Origin: Alphaproteobacteria bacterium | GTDB taxonomy: Bacteria > Pseudomonadota > Alphaproteobacteria > Rhizobiales > JAJFHC01 | Assembly: GCA_021775805.1 (NCBI GenBank) | Contig: JAJFHD010000056.1 | Span: forward strand, 1-64,000 | DNA length: 64,000 nucleotides | Direction of reading: 5' to 3' | In this document: positions 8,226 to 16,630 of the stretch, piece after piece | Position numbering within the stretch: position 1 is the stretch's first letter | How the letters are laid out: each line of letters begins with the position of its first letter | Position numbers and translations under genes: made by a program | Notes under the pieces: generated by a model | Told to the model about the DNA's origin: nothing | The model's database searches: none | What the model saw: only the letters and a program-made list of their open reading frames with translations

Positions 8226-10235
8226 GTGGCAGAGTATAACCAGCGTACCGGTGACACCGCGATGGAACAGGAAGATCAAGACGAGGCCGAAATCAGCAAA
8301 CGGCGTCGTAACACGATAGCGCCAAAAGACACCAAAAAGCAGCCACGCAAGAAGGCAGCGAAAGAAAACTCAGCATCCCGAAAAAATGTCGATCGGCCTT
8401 CGGTCTCGGCGGAGGGCGAGGAACCGGCCGACGATGACTTGTCGGACGAAAGGTGCCCCGAGGACAAGATCGAGGACCAGGCTGCAACTGCGATCACCAA
8501 GGCAACCGTTATCGCTGCTGACGCCTGTGGCGATACCGGCGATGACCTCAGCAATGACACGGACCCGGCAGACGGAACCGACGGACCGAACGGTCACGCT
8601 GATGCCGTCAAGACGTTTTCACCATCCTATGCGCTCCAGACCACAGGATCGTTGTGGACCACATTTGCCGTCAGTTCCACCGTCTTCAAACCATTGCATG
8701 CCCCCGCGCGTGACCGGGTCGAGCAGTTGGGGCAGCTCAGCATGACACCGGATATCAACGCAAATCCGAAGGACGTTGCAACAAACTCCTTGGGGCAACA
8801 ATTGCTCGGCAGTACCGCCACACATGTCCGGGATGTTGCGAACGATATTGATTCATACGTCCGGGAACCGGAGGAAGACTGGGACGACGGAAACGACCAG
8901 AACGACCCAGACGACGAACCGGTTGTATTTGAGGACGAGAACCATCAGGCCCCCCGGATGGTTCCGACTTTCCTGGCGTCGTTGGGAACCGACGAAGTGT
9001 CCAACGAGGACAAATCCGGCCGCGACGCGCGAACGCCGCTGATTGCCGGGCGGCTTGCGCCGCGTCACGATCAGGACGACGCCAAGGGCAGCGGGTCATT
9101 GCGTCCACGTGGCCGAAAGGCGCGGGTTCGTATGCCGGACACGCCGAAATGGTCAGAGTCGGCGAAGAACCACATGTCCAACATGCTGGCGTCCAGCCCC
9201 GCCGACCTGAGCAGCACAATCCCGTTGCAACCATCTTTTGTTCACGACCGCAGCCGCGTGTCCGGCGCGGCAATGCTTCTGGGACTGCCCGCACTGATGC
9301 TTGTCGGTTTTGCAGCGGCTTATGTTTATCAGGCTTACAATCCGGAAGCACAACGCGCGGTGCTGGGAAGCCAGCAGCCGTCGTCTTCGGCCAACATTCT
9401 GGGCTTGAAGGCTACCAGCGATCCCGACCCCGCGCCGGTTATCGTTGCAAAATCACAAAGCACCGTAGCCAAACAGATAGAGGTCAAGGTCGCAGACAAG
9501 GCGGTATCTCCGTTGCCGCCACCGGTTGCACCACCTCTTGCTCCGCTCGATACGCTGCCGCAGAGTGTATCTGCCGAAGCGCCGACAAGCACTGTTCAGC
9601 CTGATCTCACTGAAGCGGACAAGGCCCTGAAACCTGTGGATTCAAATGAAACGGTGGCAGTGGCAGACGCGGCGCCGGTAATTGAACCAACGGCCAGCAC
9701 GCCACTCAAATCCACCAACATACTTCCCGAAGGGCTAGGCCTCAGCCTGCTGAGTAGAAAGTCCACAGAACCGCCGGTCAAAGCGGAGAGCCGGGCCCAG
9801 GCACCAGTCCTGCCGGAAGCGCCCGCTGAACCGGTGGCTGCGGCCAAACCGGCCAAGACCAAGGCTGCGGGACGCATGTATGCCGCACTTGATCCTTCAG
9901 CATCGAAAACGGCAACCGCCGCGCAGACCGAGAATGCGCCCAGCGAAAGCGATCAACTGGTGAAACGTGGGCGTCTGCTGCTTGGCATGGGCGACATCGT
10001 ATCGGCCCGGCTGATTCTCTCGCTCGCCGTCGAAAACGGCAAGTCGGAAGCGGCGGGGTCCCTCGCCCGGACATTCGACCCGGTTTATTTTGCGCGTCTG
10101 GGCGTGCACGGGGTCAAACCCGATCCGAAGGAAGCCCGAAAGTGGTATCGCAAGGCGGTGAAATCCGGTGATGACACTGCATTGGTTGATATGCAGGCCC
10201 TGAAGGACTGGCAGGCCCAAAACCCGTCCCAGTAG
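8226..10235 (+). CDS. Large low-complexity bitopic membrane protein with Sel1-like C-terminus, function unknown
   Basis: The 669-residue protein is not recognised as a known enzyme. Residues 1-345 are hydrophilic, strongly acidic in places and Lys/Arg-rich near the start. One membrane span lies at about 346-370 (LLGLPALMLVGFAAAYVYQA), then a long Ala/Pro/Thr/Val-rich stretch. The last 95 residues resemble a Sel1/TPR unit (KRGRLLLGMGDIVSARLILS and KEARKWYRKAVKSGD). This layout suggests a cytoplasmic N-terminus and a periplasmic C-terminus, as in polar or cell-envelope scaffold proteins. The GTG start at 8226 has AAGGAG (8212-8217) at good spacing; an ATG 36 bases later is possible. The TAXI gene lies 135 bases upstream on the same strand. 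Confidence 0.75.
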   Translation: MAEYNQRTGDTAMEQEDQDEAEISKRRRNTIAPKDTKKQPRKKAAKENSASRKNVDRPSVSAEGEEPADDDLSDERCPEDKIEDQAATAITKATVIAADACGDTGDDLSNDTDPADGTDGPNGHADAVKTFSPSYALQTTGSLWTTFAVSSTVFKPLHAPARDRVEQLGQLSMTPDINANPKDVATNSLGQQLLGSTATHVRDVANDIDSYVREPEEDWDDGNDQNDPDDEPVVFEDENHQAPRMVPTFLASLGTDEVSNEDKSGRDARTPLIAGRLAPRHDQDDAKGSGSLRPRGRKARVRMPDTPKWSESAKNHMSNMLASSPADLSSTIPLQPSFVHDRSRVSGAAMLLGLPALMLVGFAAAYVYQAYNPEAQRAVLGSQQPSSSANILGLKATSDPDPAPVIVAKSQSTVAKQIEVKVADKAVSPLPPPVAPPLAPLDTLPQSVSAEAPTSTVQPDLTEADKALKPVDSNETVAVADAAPVIEPTASTPLKSTNILPEGLGLSLLSRKSTEPPVKAESRAQAPVLPEAPAEPVAAAKPAKTKAAGRMYAALDPSASKTATAAQTENAPSESDQLVKRGRLLLGMGDIVSARLILSLAVENGKSEAAGSLARTFDPVYFARLGVHGVKPDPKEARKWYRKAVKSGDDTALVDMQALKDWQAQNPSQ

Positions 10236-10258
10236 ACGGTCCTTCGCCGCCCATCGTT

Positions 10259-10276
10259 CCAGATAGCGATATCTGG
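10259..10276. repeat. 18-bp palindrome between two genes
   Basis: CCAGATA-GCGA-TATCTGG is an inverted repeat of 7-bp arms beginning 24 bases after the 669-residue gene's stop. No T-run follows, so it may be a weak hairpin or a protein-binding site for the small gene downstream. Confidence 0.35.
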
Positions 10277-10385
10277 CCGTAACAAGTTGCGCCGCAGTCC
10301 GCGCGCGGTTAGCATTCCTACGCGCACGCCAAGATGCAATGATGCGAAACAGGCACGTGTTGCGGAACAAACACGAGGAGGGCAC

Positions 10386-10691
10386 ATGAAAAAGCTATTT
10401 GCCGCCGCAGGCCTTGCAGGCCTTTCGGTATTGCTCATGGGACAGGCTCCGGGATTGCAGATGATTGAGCTCGACGGGCAGAGCCATCCGACGTTTCCCT
10501 GCAAGGACAAGAACAAGACGCTGAAACGATCCCAATGTGTAGACCTTCAGGGCTGGGGCGGCATGAGCGGCAAGGTGTTTTTCGAAGACTACATCATCCA
10601 TTGTGTGTCCAAGGGAGCGACCAAGGGCAGACCAGGTGAAGGCCGGCCGATTACCTATGTCAGCTGGAACCGTATGGGACAGTGCAAGTAG
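10386..10691 (+). CDS. Small secreted protein with four cysteines, function unknown
   Basis: This 101-residue protein starts with a clear signal peptide (MKKLFAAAGLAGLSVLLMGQA). The mature part is about 80 residues long and has four cysteines (FPCKDK, QCVDL, IIHCVSK, GQCK), enough for two disulphides in the periplasm or outside the cell. It is basic and glycine-rich towards the end. The ATG at 10386 is supported by GAGGAGGG just upstream (about 10376-10383); the reading frame extends further up but lacks a signal peptide there. No family is recognised. It stands alone, with about 150 bases before it and 248 bases after. Confidence 0.7.
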   Translation: MKKLFAAAGLAGLSVLLMGQAPGLQMIELDGQSHPTFPCKDKNKTLKRSQCVDLQGWGGMSGKVFFEDYIIHCVSKGATKGRPGEGRPITYVSWNRMGQCK

Positions 10692-10939
10692 GAAAGCACC
10701 GGCGCGGGCATTCGGCTCGGGCGAAGTTTATCCAGAGAACATTTCAAGTCTACGGTCTGCGTTAGGCGCATCAATGGCTTGGTGAATTGTCCCCGGGCAT
10801 GCTGTATTGCGTCCTCCCTCAATGCGGTTTCGGCGCCCGGCTGGACTTTCCGGGCAGGTGAACGCCTTTTGCCCTTCATGCCTACTAATGTCGCGCCGAC
10901 ACTCTATGGTGGCATGGTTCTCGTTTTGCGGATTGACCG

Positions 10940-11929
10940 ATGATTCCCTATTCCCTGCTCGACCTCGCCCCGGTACCGGAGGGCAGCACTATTGGCGATG
11001 CCTTGGCCAACACGCTCGACCTGGCCCGGCATGCAGAGAACCTGGGTTACAATCGCTACTGGCTCGCTGAACATCACAACATGCCGGGAATATCCAGTGC
11101 GGCCACCTCTGTCCTGATTGGCCAGGTGGCCGCCCGGACATCTTCGATGCGGGTCGGCTCGGGCGGTGTGATGCTTCCCAACCATGCCCCTCTGGTGATT
11201 GCCGAACAATTCGGAACCCTGGCGACATTGTTCCCCGATCGCATCGATCTGGGCGTTGGCCGTGCGCCGGGAACCGACATGGCAACCACACGTGCGCTGC
11301 GGCGCACCCTTGACGACGGCGCCGGGTTTCCCCATGACGTGATGGAGCTCATCGGCTATCTCGACGATGCCCCGGCCGATGCGCCGGTGAGAGCCGTACC
11401 CGGTTCAGGGACCAGAGTTCCGGTCTGGATACTGGGGTCGAGCCTCTATGGCGCCCAACTGGCGGCGCATCTGGGACTGCCCTACGCTTTTGCGTCACAT
11501 TTTGCACCGGCGGCGTTGGACCAGGCACTGGAGATCTACCGCCAGACATTTCAACCTTCGGGTTATCTGAAGGCGCCCTGTTTCATGCTGGCGATCAATG
11601 TCTTTGCCGGTCAGACCGATGACGAAGGCCGGTTCCTGAAGACGTCGGTGCAGCAGTCTTTCGCAAACCTCCGCAGTGGTCGGCCGGGCCTGTTGCCGCG
11701 TCCGGCAAGCGATCCTGAAACGCTGATTGAGCCGGCGATGATGAATGTGGTGAACGAGGCCCTTGCCTGTTCGGCAACCGGATCGCCCGAAACCGTCAAA
11801 AGGGAACTGAGCGCTCTGATCGCACGCTACAAACCCGATGAGGTCATTCTTGCCGGTCAGATCCATGACCACGACGCCCGCAAACAATCATTTGAGATTG
11901 CCGCAAAAGCCCTCAACGGCGGCGCCTGA
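10940..11929 (+). CDS. LLM-class flavin-dependent oxidoreductase (bacterial luciferase-like)
   Basis: This 329-residue TIM-barrel flavoprotein belongs to the YhbW/MsnO8 branch of the luciferase-like monooxygenases. It has the opening [11 protein letters not shown] with [16 protein letters not shown] (about residues 33-48), the flavin-binding strand [22 protein letters not shown] and [10 protein letters not shown]. Members use reduced FMN or F420; the YhbW-type enzymes use FMN. The start ATG at 10940 matches the family's N-terminus. It is monocistronic, and the convergent coiled-coil membrane gene ends 71 bases beyond its stop. The substrate is unknown. Confidence 0.88.
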   Translation: MIPYSLLDLAPVPEGSTIGDALANTLDLARHAENLGYNRYWLAEHHNMPGISSAATSVLIGQVAARTSSMRVGSGGVMLPNHAPLVIAEQFGTLATLFPDRIDLGVGRAPGTDMATTRALRRTLDDGAGFPHDVMELIGYLDDAPADAPVRAVPGSGTRVPVWILGSSLYGAQLAAHLGLPYAFASHFAPAALDQALEIYRQTFQPSGYLKAPCFMLAINVFAGQTDDEGRFLKTSVQQSFANLRSGRPGLLPRPASDPETLIEPAMMNVVNEALACSATGSPETVKRELSALIARYKPDEVILAGQIHDHDARKQSFEIAAKALNGGA

Positions 11930-12000
11930 CTTCAGTGTAACAAACCCCGTCATCCAGCCTCATGTTTCCACAACCAGCCGGTACCGGCGGCTTTATTGCG

Positions 12001-13101
12001 TTACGGCGTTACACCGGTCCGGATGACGCGCAGGCGGTCAGCACCGAAATCGGCATCCAGTGCCACGATGCCGTGATAGGTCATGCCGACGACGATCGGT
12101 TTCTGCTTGCGGTCCAGCAGATGGAACAATGAAAACCCGCCGTCATACTGGACGATATCGCCGGGCTTCGGTTCACCGTCGTCCGAGGGCAGGCTGCCCA
12201 GAACGTCGACCGGCTTGACGCCCTTCTGAGCCAAGTCGAGGCGTTGAAGCAGAAAGCCCGCAAATCCCGCCGATCCGAAACCTTCGGCGGGGTTGTCGGC
12301 ATCGTTGCCGATGCCCCAGAAAATTCCGTTCTCGCGGTACCGCATCAGTTCGGCCAACAGCCGGGCAACATCCTTGGAGCGGCGGCCGATCGCGCGCAGG
12401 TCACCGGGGGTCAAATTGCGTTTGTAGCGTTCCAGGTTGACGCCGGTGCGGACATGCGAACGCGCTTCACGCATGCGTCTGGCAAGCTGTTGATTCGCCT
12501 GCTTGAGCGCCTGGTTTTCTGTCGTCGCCTGATCGCGCTGGATCCGGTACCCGGCGGCTTCGTCGGTCTTGGCCGCCAGGTCGCCGTTCAGGGCCTCGAT
12601 CCGTGCATTGAGTTCGGCGACAGTCCGGGTTTTCGACTCGATCTGCGATTGTTGTTCGAGGCTCGCTTTGCCCATGTCGTCAAGGGCTGTCTGGAGCCGA
12701 GCCTTCTCGCTCTCCAGGACGCCGTGGGTCTCGGTGAGACCTGCATGGGCGGCCTTCAGGTTCTGGTGTTCGGTTACGATGGTCTGAATCCGCTGGCCCA
12801 GAGTTTCGTTTTCCTGGGAGCGCGACTGGGTTACCTCGTTCAGCTTGGCGTTTTCGCCGGCAAGCTGTTGCTGTTTGGTACGGACGGCCTCAAGTTCGCC
12901 AAGAACCTGCCTCTGGGCCTTCTCCACTTGGTCAAGGCTGCCGCGCACCTGGCCGAGTTGGGCGTGCCTGTCCCACAAAAACCACAAGGCAACGATGAGC
13001 GCCACTCCGAGAGCGGCCGTCACCCAGATCGGCACGCCCCTGTTGCTGGACCCTTTCGTGCTCACGGCTGTGGCACTATTCTTGTCGTTTGTCGCGTTCA
13101 C
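12001..13101 (-). CDS. Coiled-coil membrane protein with a cysteine-less NlpC/P60-like C-terminal domain
   Basis: The 366-residue protein has a short cytoplasmic N-terminus, one membrane span (about 24-42, WVTAALGVALIVALWFLW) and a long coiled coil (about 45-205). A globular tail covers about 255-366. In the tail, GSAGFAGFLLQRL followed by PKPGDIVQYDGG and GMTYHGIVALD resembles the NlpC/P60 order DCSGF, PGD, and a later His region. The catalytic cysteine position reads serine, so peptidase activity is doubtful. The likely location is the periplasmic side of the inner membrane, perhaps as a scaffold. A GTG start at 13101 has AAGGGGA upstream. The NlpC relation is inferred from motif order alone. 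Confidence 0.65.
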   Translation of the reverse strand: MNATNDKNSATAVSTKGSSNRGVPIWVTAALGVALIVALWFLWDRHAQLGQVRGSLDQVEKAQRQVLGELEAVRTKQQQLAGENAKLNEVTQSRSQENETLGQRIQTIVTEHQNLKAAHAGLTETHGVLESEKARLQTALDDMGKASLEQQSQIESKTRTVAELNARIEALNGDLAAKTDEAAGYRIQRDQATTENQALKQANQQLARRMREARSHVRTGVNLERYKRNLTPGDLRAIGRRSKDVARLLAELMRYRENGIFWGIGNDADNPAEGFGSAGFAGFLLQRLDLAQKGVKPVDVLGSLPSDDGEPKPGDIVQYDGGFSLFHLLDRKQKPIVVGMTYHGIVALDADFGADRLRVIRTGVTP

Positions 13102-13360
13102 CCGAAAAATCCCCTTAGTTCGTGGCGGTTGTCACAACCGGCAGACCGCACCGGCCAGAATCCCGCCTGACCGTGCCGTGCTGACTTTGGGTTATGCCTC
13201 CCGAATCCGGACGTCAGACCGCCGCCGCTGTCTTCCGTGGACCGCCAGATTGTGGCGGTGATGTGATAAGTAGAAAAATCTGCATCAACATGCAACGCTT
13301 GTGTTGCGGATCCAGGCGGTTCGCCCACGGGCGTTGCAAAAATGATAAAGGTCAAAATTC

Positions 13361-14725
13361 GTGTCGAACGATCGAAACACGTTGCTGATGGACGCAGCAA
13401 CACGCGGTGTGCGTTATCTAGACAGTTTGGACAACCGGACTGTGGCGGCCTCGCCAGAGGCTATAGAGCGCCTGCGTTCCGCGCTTGCCGGCAACTTTCC
13501 GGAAAAGGCCATGCCAGACCGTGAGGCGCTTGAGTTCATCGACGCCTTCGGGTCCCCGGCGACCGTCGCCAGCGCCGGGGGACGGTATTTCGGGTTTGTC
13601 ACTGGCGGCGCATTGCCGGCAACCCTGTCATCGAACTGGTTGGCCGGGGCCTGGGATCAGAACAGCTTTGGTTTTACGAGTTCACCCGCCATTGCCTTGT
13701 TCGAGGAAACCGCCCTGCGATGGGCCAGGGAGGCTCTTGGCCTGCCGGACTCTTCCGCCGGGGCCATCGTAACCGGCGCCACCATGGCAAACCTTACCGG
13801 CCTTGCCGCCGCCCGGCACAGAGTTCTTGCCAATGTGGGGTGGGACATCGAATGCGACGGTCTGTTCGGGGCACCGGAGATTACCGTCATCATCGGCGCC
13901 CAGGCCCATGCATCCCTGATCAAGGTGCTCGCCCTCCTGGGGCTGGGCCGCGAACGGGTCGTCAGTGTCCCGGCCGACGACCAGGGAAGGATGCTTGCCG
14001 AAGCCCTGCCCGCAATCACAGGGCCGGCAATCGTGTGCCTGCAGGCGGGCAACGTGAACTCGGGGGCGTTCGATCCGGCACACAACATCGTTCCCCGTGC
14101 CCATGACGCCGGCGCCTGGGTACATGTTGACGGCGCCTTCGGACTTTGGGCCCACGCCTGCCCGGACTATGCGCAACTGTGCAACGGATTCGCGGACGCG
14201 GACTCCTGGGCGACCGACGCTCACAAATGGCTCAACGTGCCCTACGACAGCGGCCTTGCGTTCGTACGCGATGAAGATGCCCTCCATCGGGCGATGACGA
14301 TAACCGGCGCCTATCTCCAGCCCAGCGGATTCCGCGACGCGATCGACTTTACACCGGAAAGCTCGCGCCGGGCCCGCGGACTGGATGTGTGGACCGCGCT
14401 CAGAACCCTGGGACGTGAGGGTCTGGCGGAACTTGTCGGGCGCAATTGCCGGCAGGCGGCCTTCCTGGCTGACGGACTGAGGCGTGCCGGCATCGACGTG
14501 CTCAACGATGTCGTCCTCAACCAGGTCGTCGTCTCGTTCGGGTCGGATGAGCGAACCCGGTCGGTTATCGCGGCGATCCAGGAACAGGGCGAATGCTGGT
14601 GCGGCGGCACGATCTGGCGCGACCGCGCGGCCATGCGCATCAGCGTCAGTTCGTGGGCAACAACCCAGGCCGACATTGACCGCAGTCTTGCAGCCATCCT
14701 GGAAGTCAATGCCTCGGTTCGCTGA
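13361..14725 (+). CDS. PLP-dependent decarboxylase-like protein (group II amino acid decarboxylase fold)
   Basis: The 454-residue protein has the fold-type I PLP signature of the aromatic L-amino acid/glutamate decarboxylase family. SAGAIVTGATMANLTGLAAARH holds the phosphate-binding region, AWVHVDGAFGLWA gives the aspartate that contacts the PLP ring nitrogen, and TDAHKWLNVPYDSG gives the Schiff-base lysine, K289. N-terminal GGRYFGFVTGGALP is also typical. It should be cytoplasmic and decarboxylate or transform an amino acid; the substrate is unknown. A GTG start at 13361 has AAAGG about 9 bases upstream. It is convergent with the thioesterase gene, 25 bases apart, and divergent from the coiled-coil gene across about 260 bases. 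Confidence 0.85.
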   Translation: MSNDRNTLLMDAATRGVRYLDSLDNRTVAASPEAIERLRSALAGNFPEKAMPDREALEFIDAFGSPATVASAGGRYFGFVTGGALPATLSSNWLAGAWDQNSFGFTSSPAIALFEETALRWAREALGLPDSSAGAIVTGATMANLTGLAAARHRVLANVGWDIECDGLFGAPEITVIIGAQAHASLIKVLALLGLGRERVVSVPADDQGRMLAEALPAITGPAIVCLQAGNVNSGAFDPAHNIVPRAHDAGAWVHVDGAFGLWAHACPDYAQLCNGFADADSWATDAHKWLNVPYDSGLAFVRDEDALHRAMTITGAYLQPSGFRDAIDFTPESSRRARGLDVWTALRTLGREGLAELVGRNCRQAAFLADGLRRAGIDVLNDVVLNQVVVSFGSDERTRSVIAAIQEQGECWCGGTIWRDRAAMRISVSSWATTQADIDRSLAAILEVNASVR

Positions 14726-14750
14726 CTGCCCGACCGGAATCTGTCGGGAT

Positions 14751-15170
14751 TCAGCCCTGTGACAGCGCGTTTCTTACGTCGTCCGGCACCGCCACGGCGG
14801 AGATGCCATCCGGCCGGTCGGGATCAGATATCGCCCACACCCTGACTTCCTGACCGGTTGCAAGCACATCGCCGTCGCGCCCGAAGGTATGTTTCATGGT
14901 GAAGGACTTGGTTCCGAACTTTTCAACTTCGCTGACCAGTTCGATTGTGTCGCCAAAGAAAGCCGGCTTGAAGAATGTGGCGCTGCTTGAAACGAGCACG
15001 CAGCCTCGAAAGGAAGGTGTGCGGACAAGATCGGCAAACGGAAAGCCCGCCTCCTCCAGCAAATGGTGCGTGCCATTGTCCATCCAGACATAGTAGTGCG
15101 GATTGAATATGATCTTTGCCGGATCGCAATGGCTCCATTCGATCCTGATGCTCTGTCTTGATTGCAACAT
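14751..15170 (-). CDS. Acyl-CoA thioesterase, 4-hydroxybenzoyl-CoA thioesterase (hotdog) family
   Basis: The 139-residue hotdog-fold protein has the family's active-site stretch WSHCDPAKIIFNPHYYVWMD (aspartate near residue 16), followed by the conserved FFKPAFFGDTIELVSEVEKFG strand region. It should hydrolyse an acyl- or aroyl-CoA in the cytoplasm. The ATG at 15170 follows GGGAAA. It starts 14 bases after the DUF3482 GTPase stop, so it is likely the third gene of the DUF2868-DUF3482 operon, an unusual partner. Confidence 0.87.
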   Translation of the reverse strand: MLQSRQSIRIEWSHCDPAKIIFNPHYYVWMDNGTHHLLEEAGFPFADLVRTPSFRGCVLVSSSATFFKPAFFGDTIELVSEVEKFGTKSFTMKHTFGRDGDVLATGQEVRVWAISDPDRPDGISAVAVPDDVRNALSQG

Positions 15171-15184
15171 CTGATTTCCCTAAT

Positions 15185-16630
15185 TCAAACTTTCGATCCG
15201 TGGCGTTCGACATGGGTGCCGGGGTCGTGATCCAGAAGACCAAACAACAATGCGCCGATCTTGGCGGCCGCCTCTTCGCGAGCGGCCCGACGGCCGGCCG
15301 GAAGCGACTGCCCCTCAGCGGCGTCGAGCGCCGACCACTCGGGATGCGCCCTCATCCGCCGGATATCGGACTTCAGGGACCGCCAGGTGTCTGCCCCCTG
15401 GCGGTCGGCAGTGCGGTCGTTCAGCCGAAGCGGGTCGTGATTGGCGTGGCCGCGCCGGAACAGGGCTTCAACCAGACGGGCGTTACGAATGAGCAACAGA
15501 TGCAGCGTCGCCTCGTCTACGCGCAATTGCGTTTCGCCGCTCAGGCGTGACAGCACTTCCCGGCCTTTTTCGCGGGCCGCACCAATCGCGGCCCCGATCA
15601 CGGCACCGGTCGCCGTGCCGACACCCAGGGTCACACCGGCAGACAACACGTCAACGGCGAGCCCTGCAGCGGCCCCGGCAGCCGCTGCAGATCCGGTACT
15701 AATGCCGAATTGCCGAAGCGCTTCCGGGCTGAAAGGATCGAACCCCCAGGCGCCGTTTCGCAATGGCAGAGCTGTGTGGGAAAACTCACGATCGTCAAAT
15801 TCGTGGAGAACCAAAAGCTGAGCAATGAAACCCTGTTCACGCTGGCGAACACGTTCCTTCAAACCGTCCAGTATCGCACTTGAACGGCTTTCATCGTCAC
15901 GCTCGGCGACCACAAGGCAAGCCGAAGCATCGATCAACAGATCGGCTAACAGATTGGCCGACGCATCGATGCGGAGGGAGCGCTGGCGGGATACGTGCTC
16001 TACCAGCGTCTCTATGGTCGGCCGAAACCCGGCTGCCAGGACTTTGAGGGTTTCGAACAACCTCAGTTCACTGTCGAAATCCAGCACCATTGTGTCGAAC
16101 TCAGCCACAGCATGCATGTTCGCCCGGGCAAGCTGTTCACGCCAGTCATCGGTGCGGGCATAATCAGAGGCAACAAAATTTAGAACGGGAACAATGGGAA
16201 TCGCGGTCCGCCCGAGAATTTCCAACTCGTCCTTGTGCTTGCCAAGAACACGGTCTCTCGCGTCAATCACATAAAGTCCGACGTCACACTGCAACAGGTG
16301 GGCAAGGGTCTTGGCTTCCTGGGCGAAAGCGCCTTCGGCTTCGTCGCTGTCTACGAAGCGCCGCAACGTGTCGGTCCAGTCGAGACCGAGGTTTCCGCGC
16401 ATCCGTTCAAGTTTTTCGAGAAGACCGATGGAGTCCTCAAGACCGGGGGTGTCGTACAATTCCACCAGCGGCTCTCCGTCAACCATCAGGGCGGCCCCTT
16501 CCACACGTCGGGTTGTTGCAGGCCGGTTGGAAACCTCGCCGAACCCGGAATCGTGGATGAGTGTGCGCATTAGCGATGTCTTGCCAGTGTTCGTGTGTCC
16601 AACCACAGCAATGCGCAGGATCTTTGGCAT
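15185..16630 (-). CDS. DUF3482-type GTPase
   Basis: The 481-residue protein opens with a Ras-like G domain: the P-loop GHTNTGKTSLMRTL (about residues 11-24), a switch threonine region and the G3 motif DTPGLEDS. The second half contains a long Gly/Ala stretch (SAAAAGAAAGLAVDVLSAG, then GAVIGAAIGA) that could insert into a membrane. It is typical of GTPases annotated with DUF3482, whose cellular task is not established. Its ATG overlaps the upstream DUF2868 stop in a TAATG arrangement at 16628-16632, so the two proteins are translationally coupled and probably act together at the membrane. Confidence 0.88.
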   Translation of the reverse strand: MPKILRIAVVGHTNTGKTSLMRTLIHDSGFGEVSNRPATTRRVEGAALMVDGEPLVELYDTPGLEDSIGLLEKLERMRGNLGLDWTDTLRRFVDSDEAEGAFAQEAKTLAHLLQCDVGLYVIDARDRVLGKHKDELEILGRTAIPIVPVLNFVASDYARTDDWREQLARANMHAVAEFDTMVLDFDSELRLFETLKVLAAGFRPTIETLVEHVSRQRSLRIDASANLLADLLIDASACLVVAERDDESRSSAILDGLKERVRQREQGFIAQLLVLHEFDDREFSHTALPLRNGAWGFDPFSPEALRQFGISTGSAAAAGAAAGLAVDVLSAGVTLGVGTATGAVIGAAIGAAREKGREVLSRLSGETQLRVDEATLHLLLIRNARLVEALFRRGHANHDPLRLNDRTADRQGADTWRSLKSDIRRMRAHPEWSALDAAEGQSLPAGRRAAREEAAAKIGALLFGLLDHDPGTHVERHGSKV

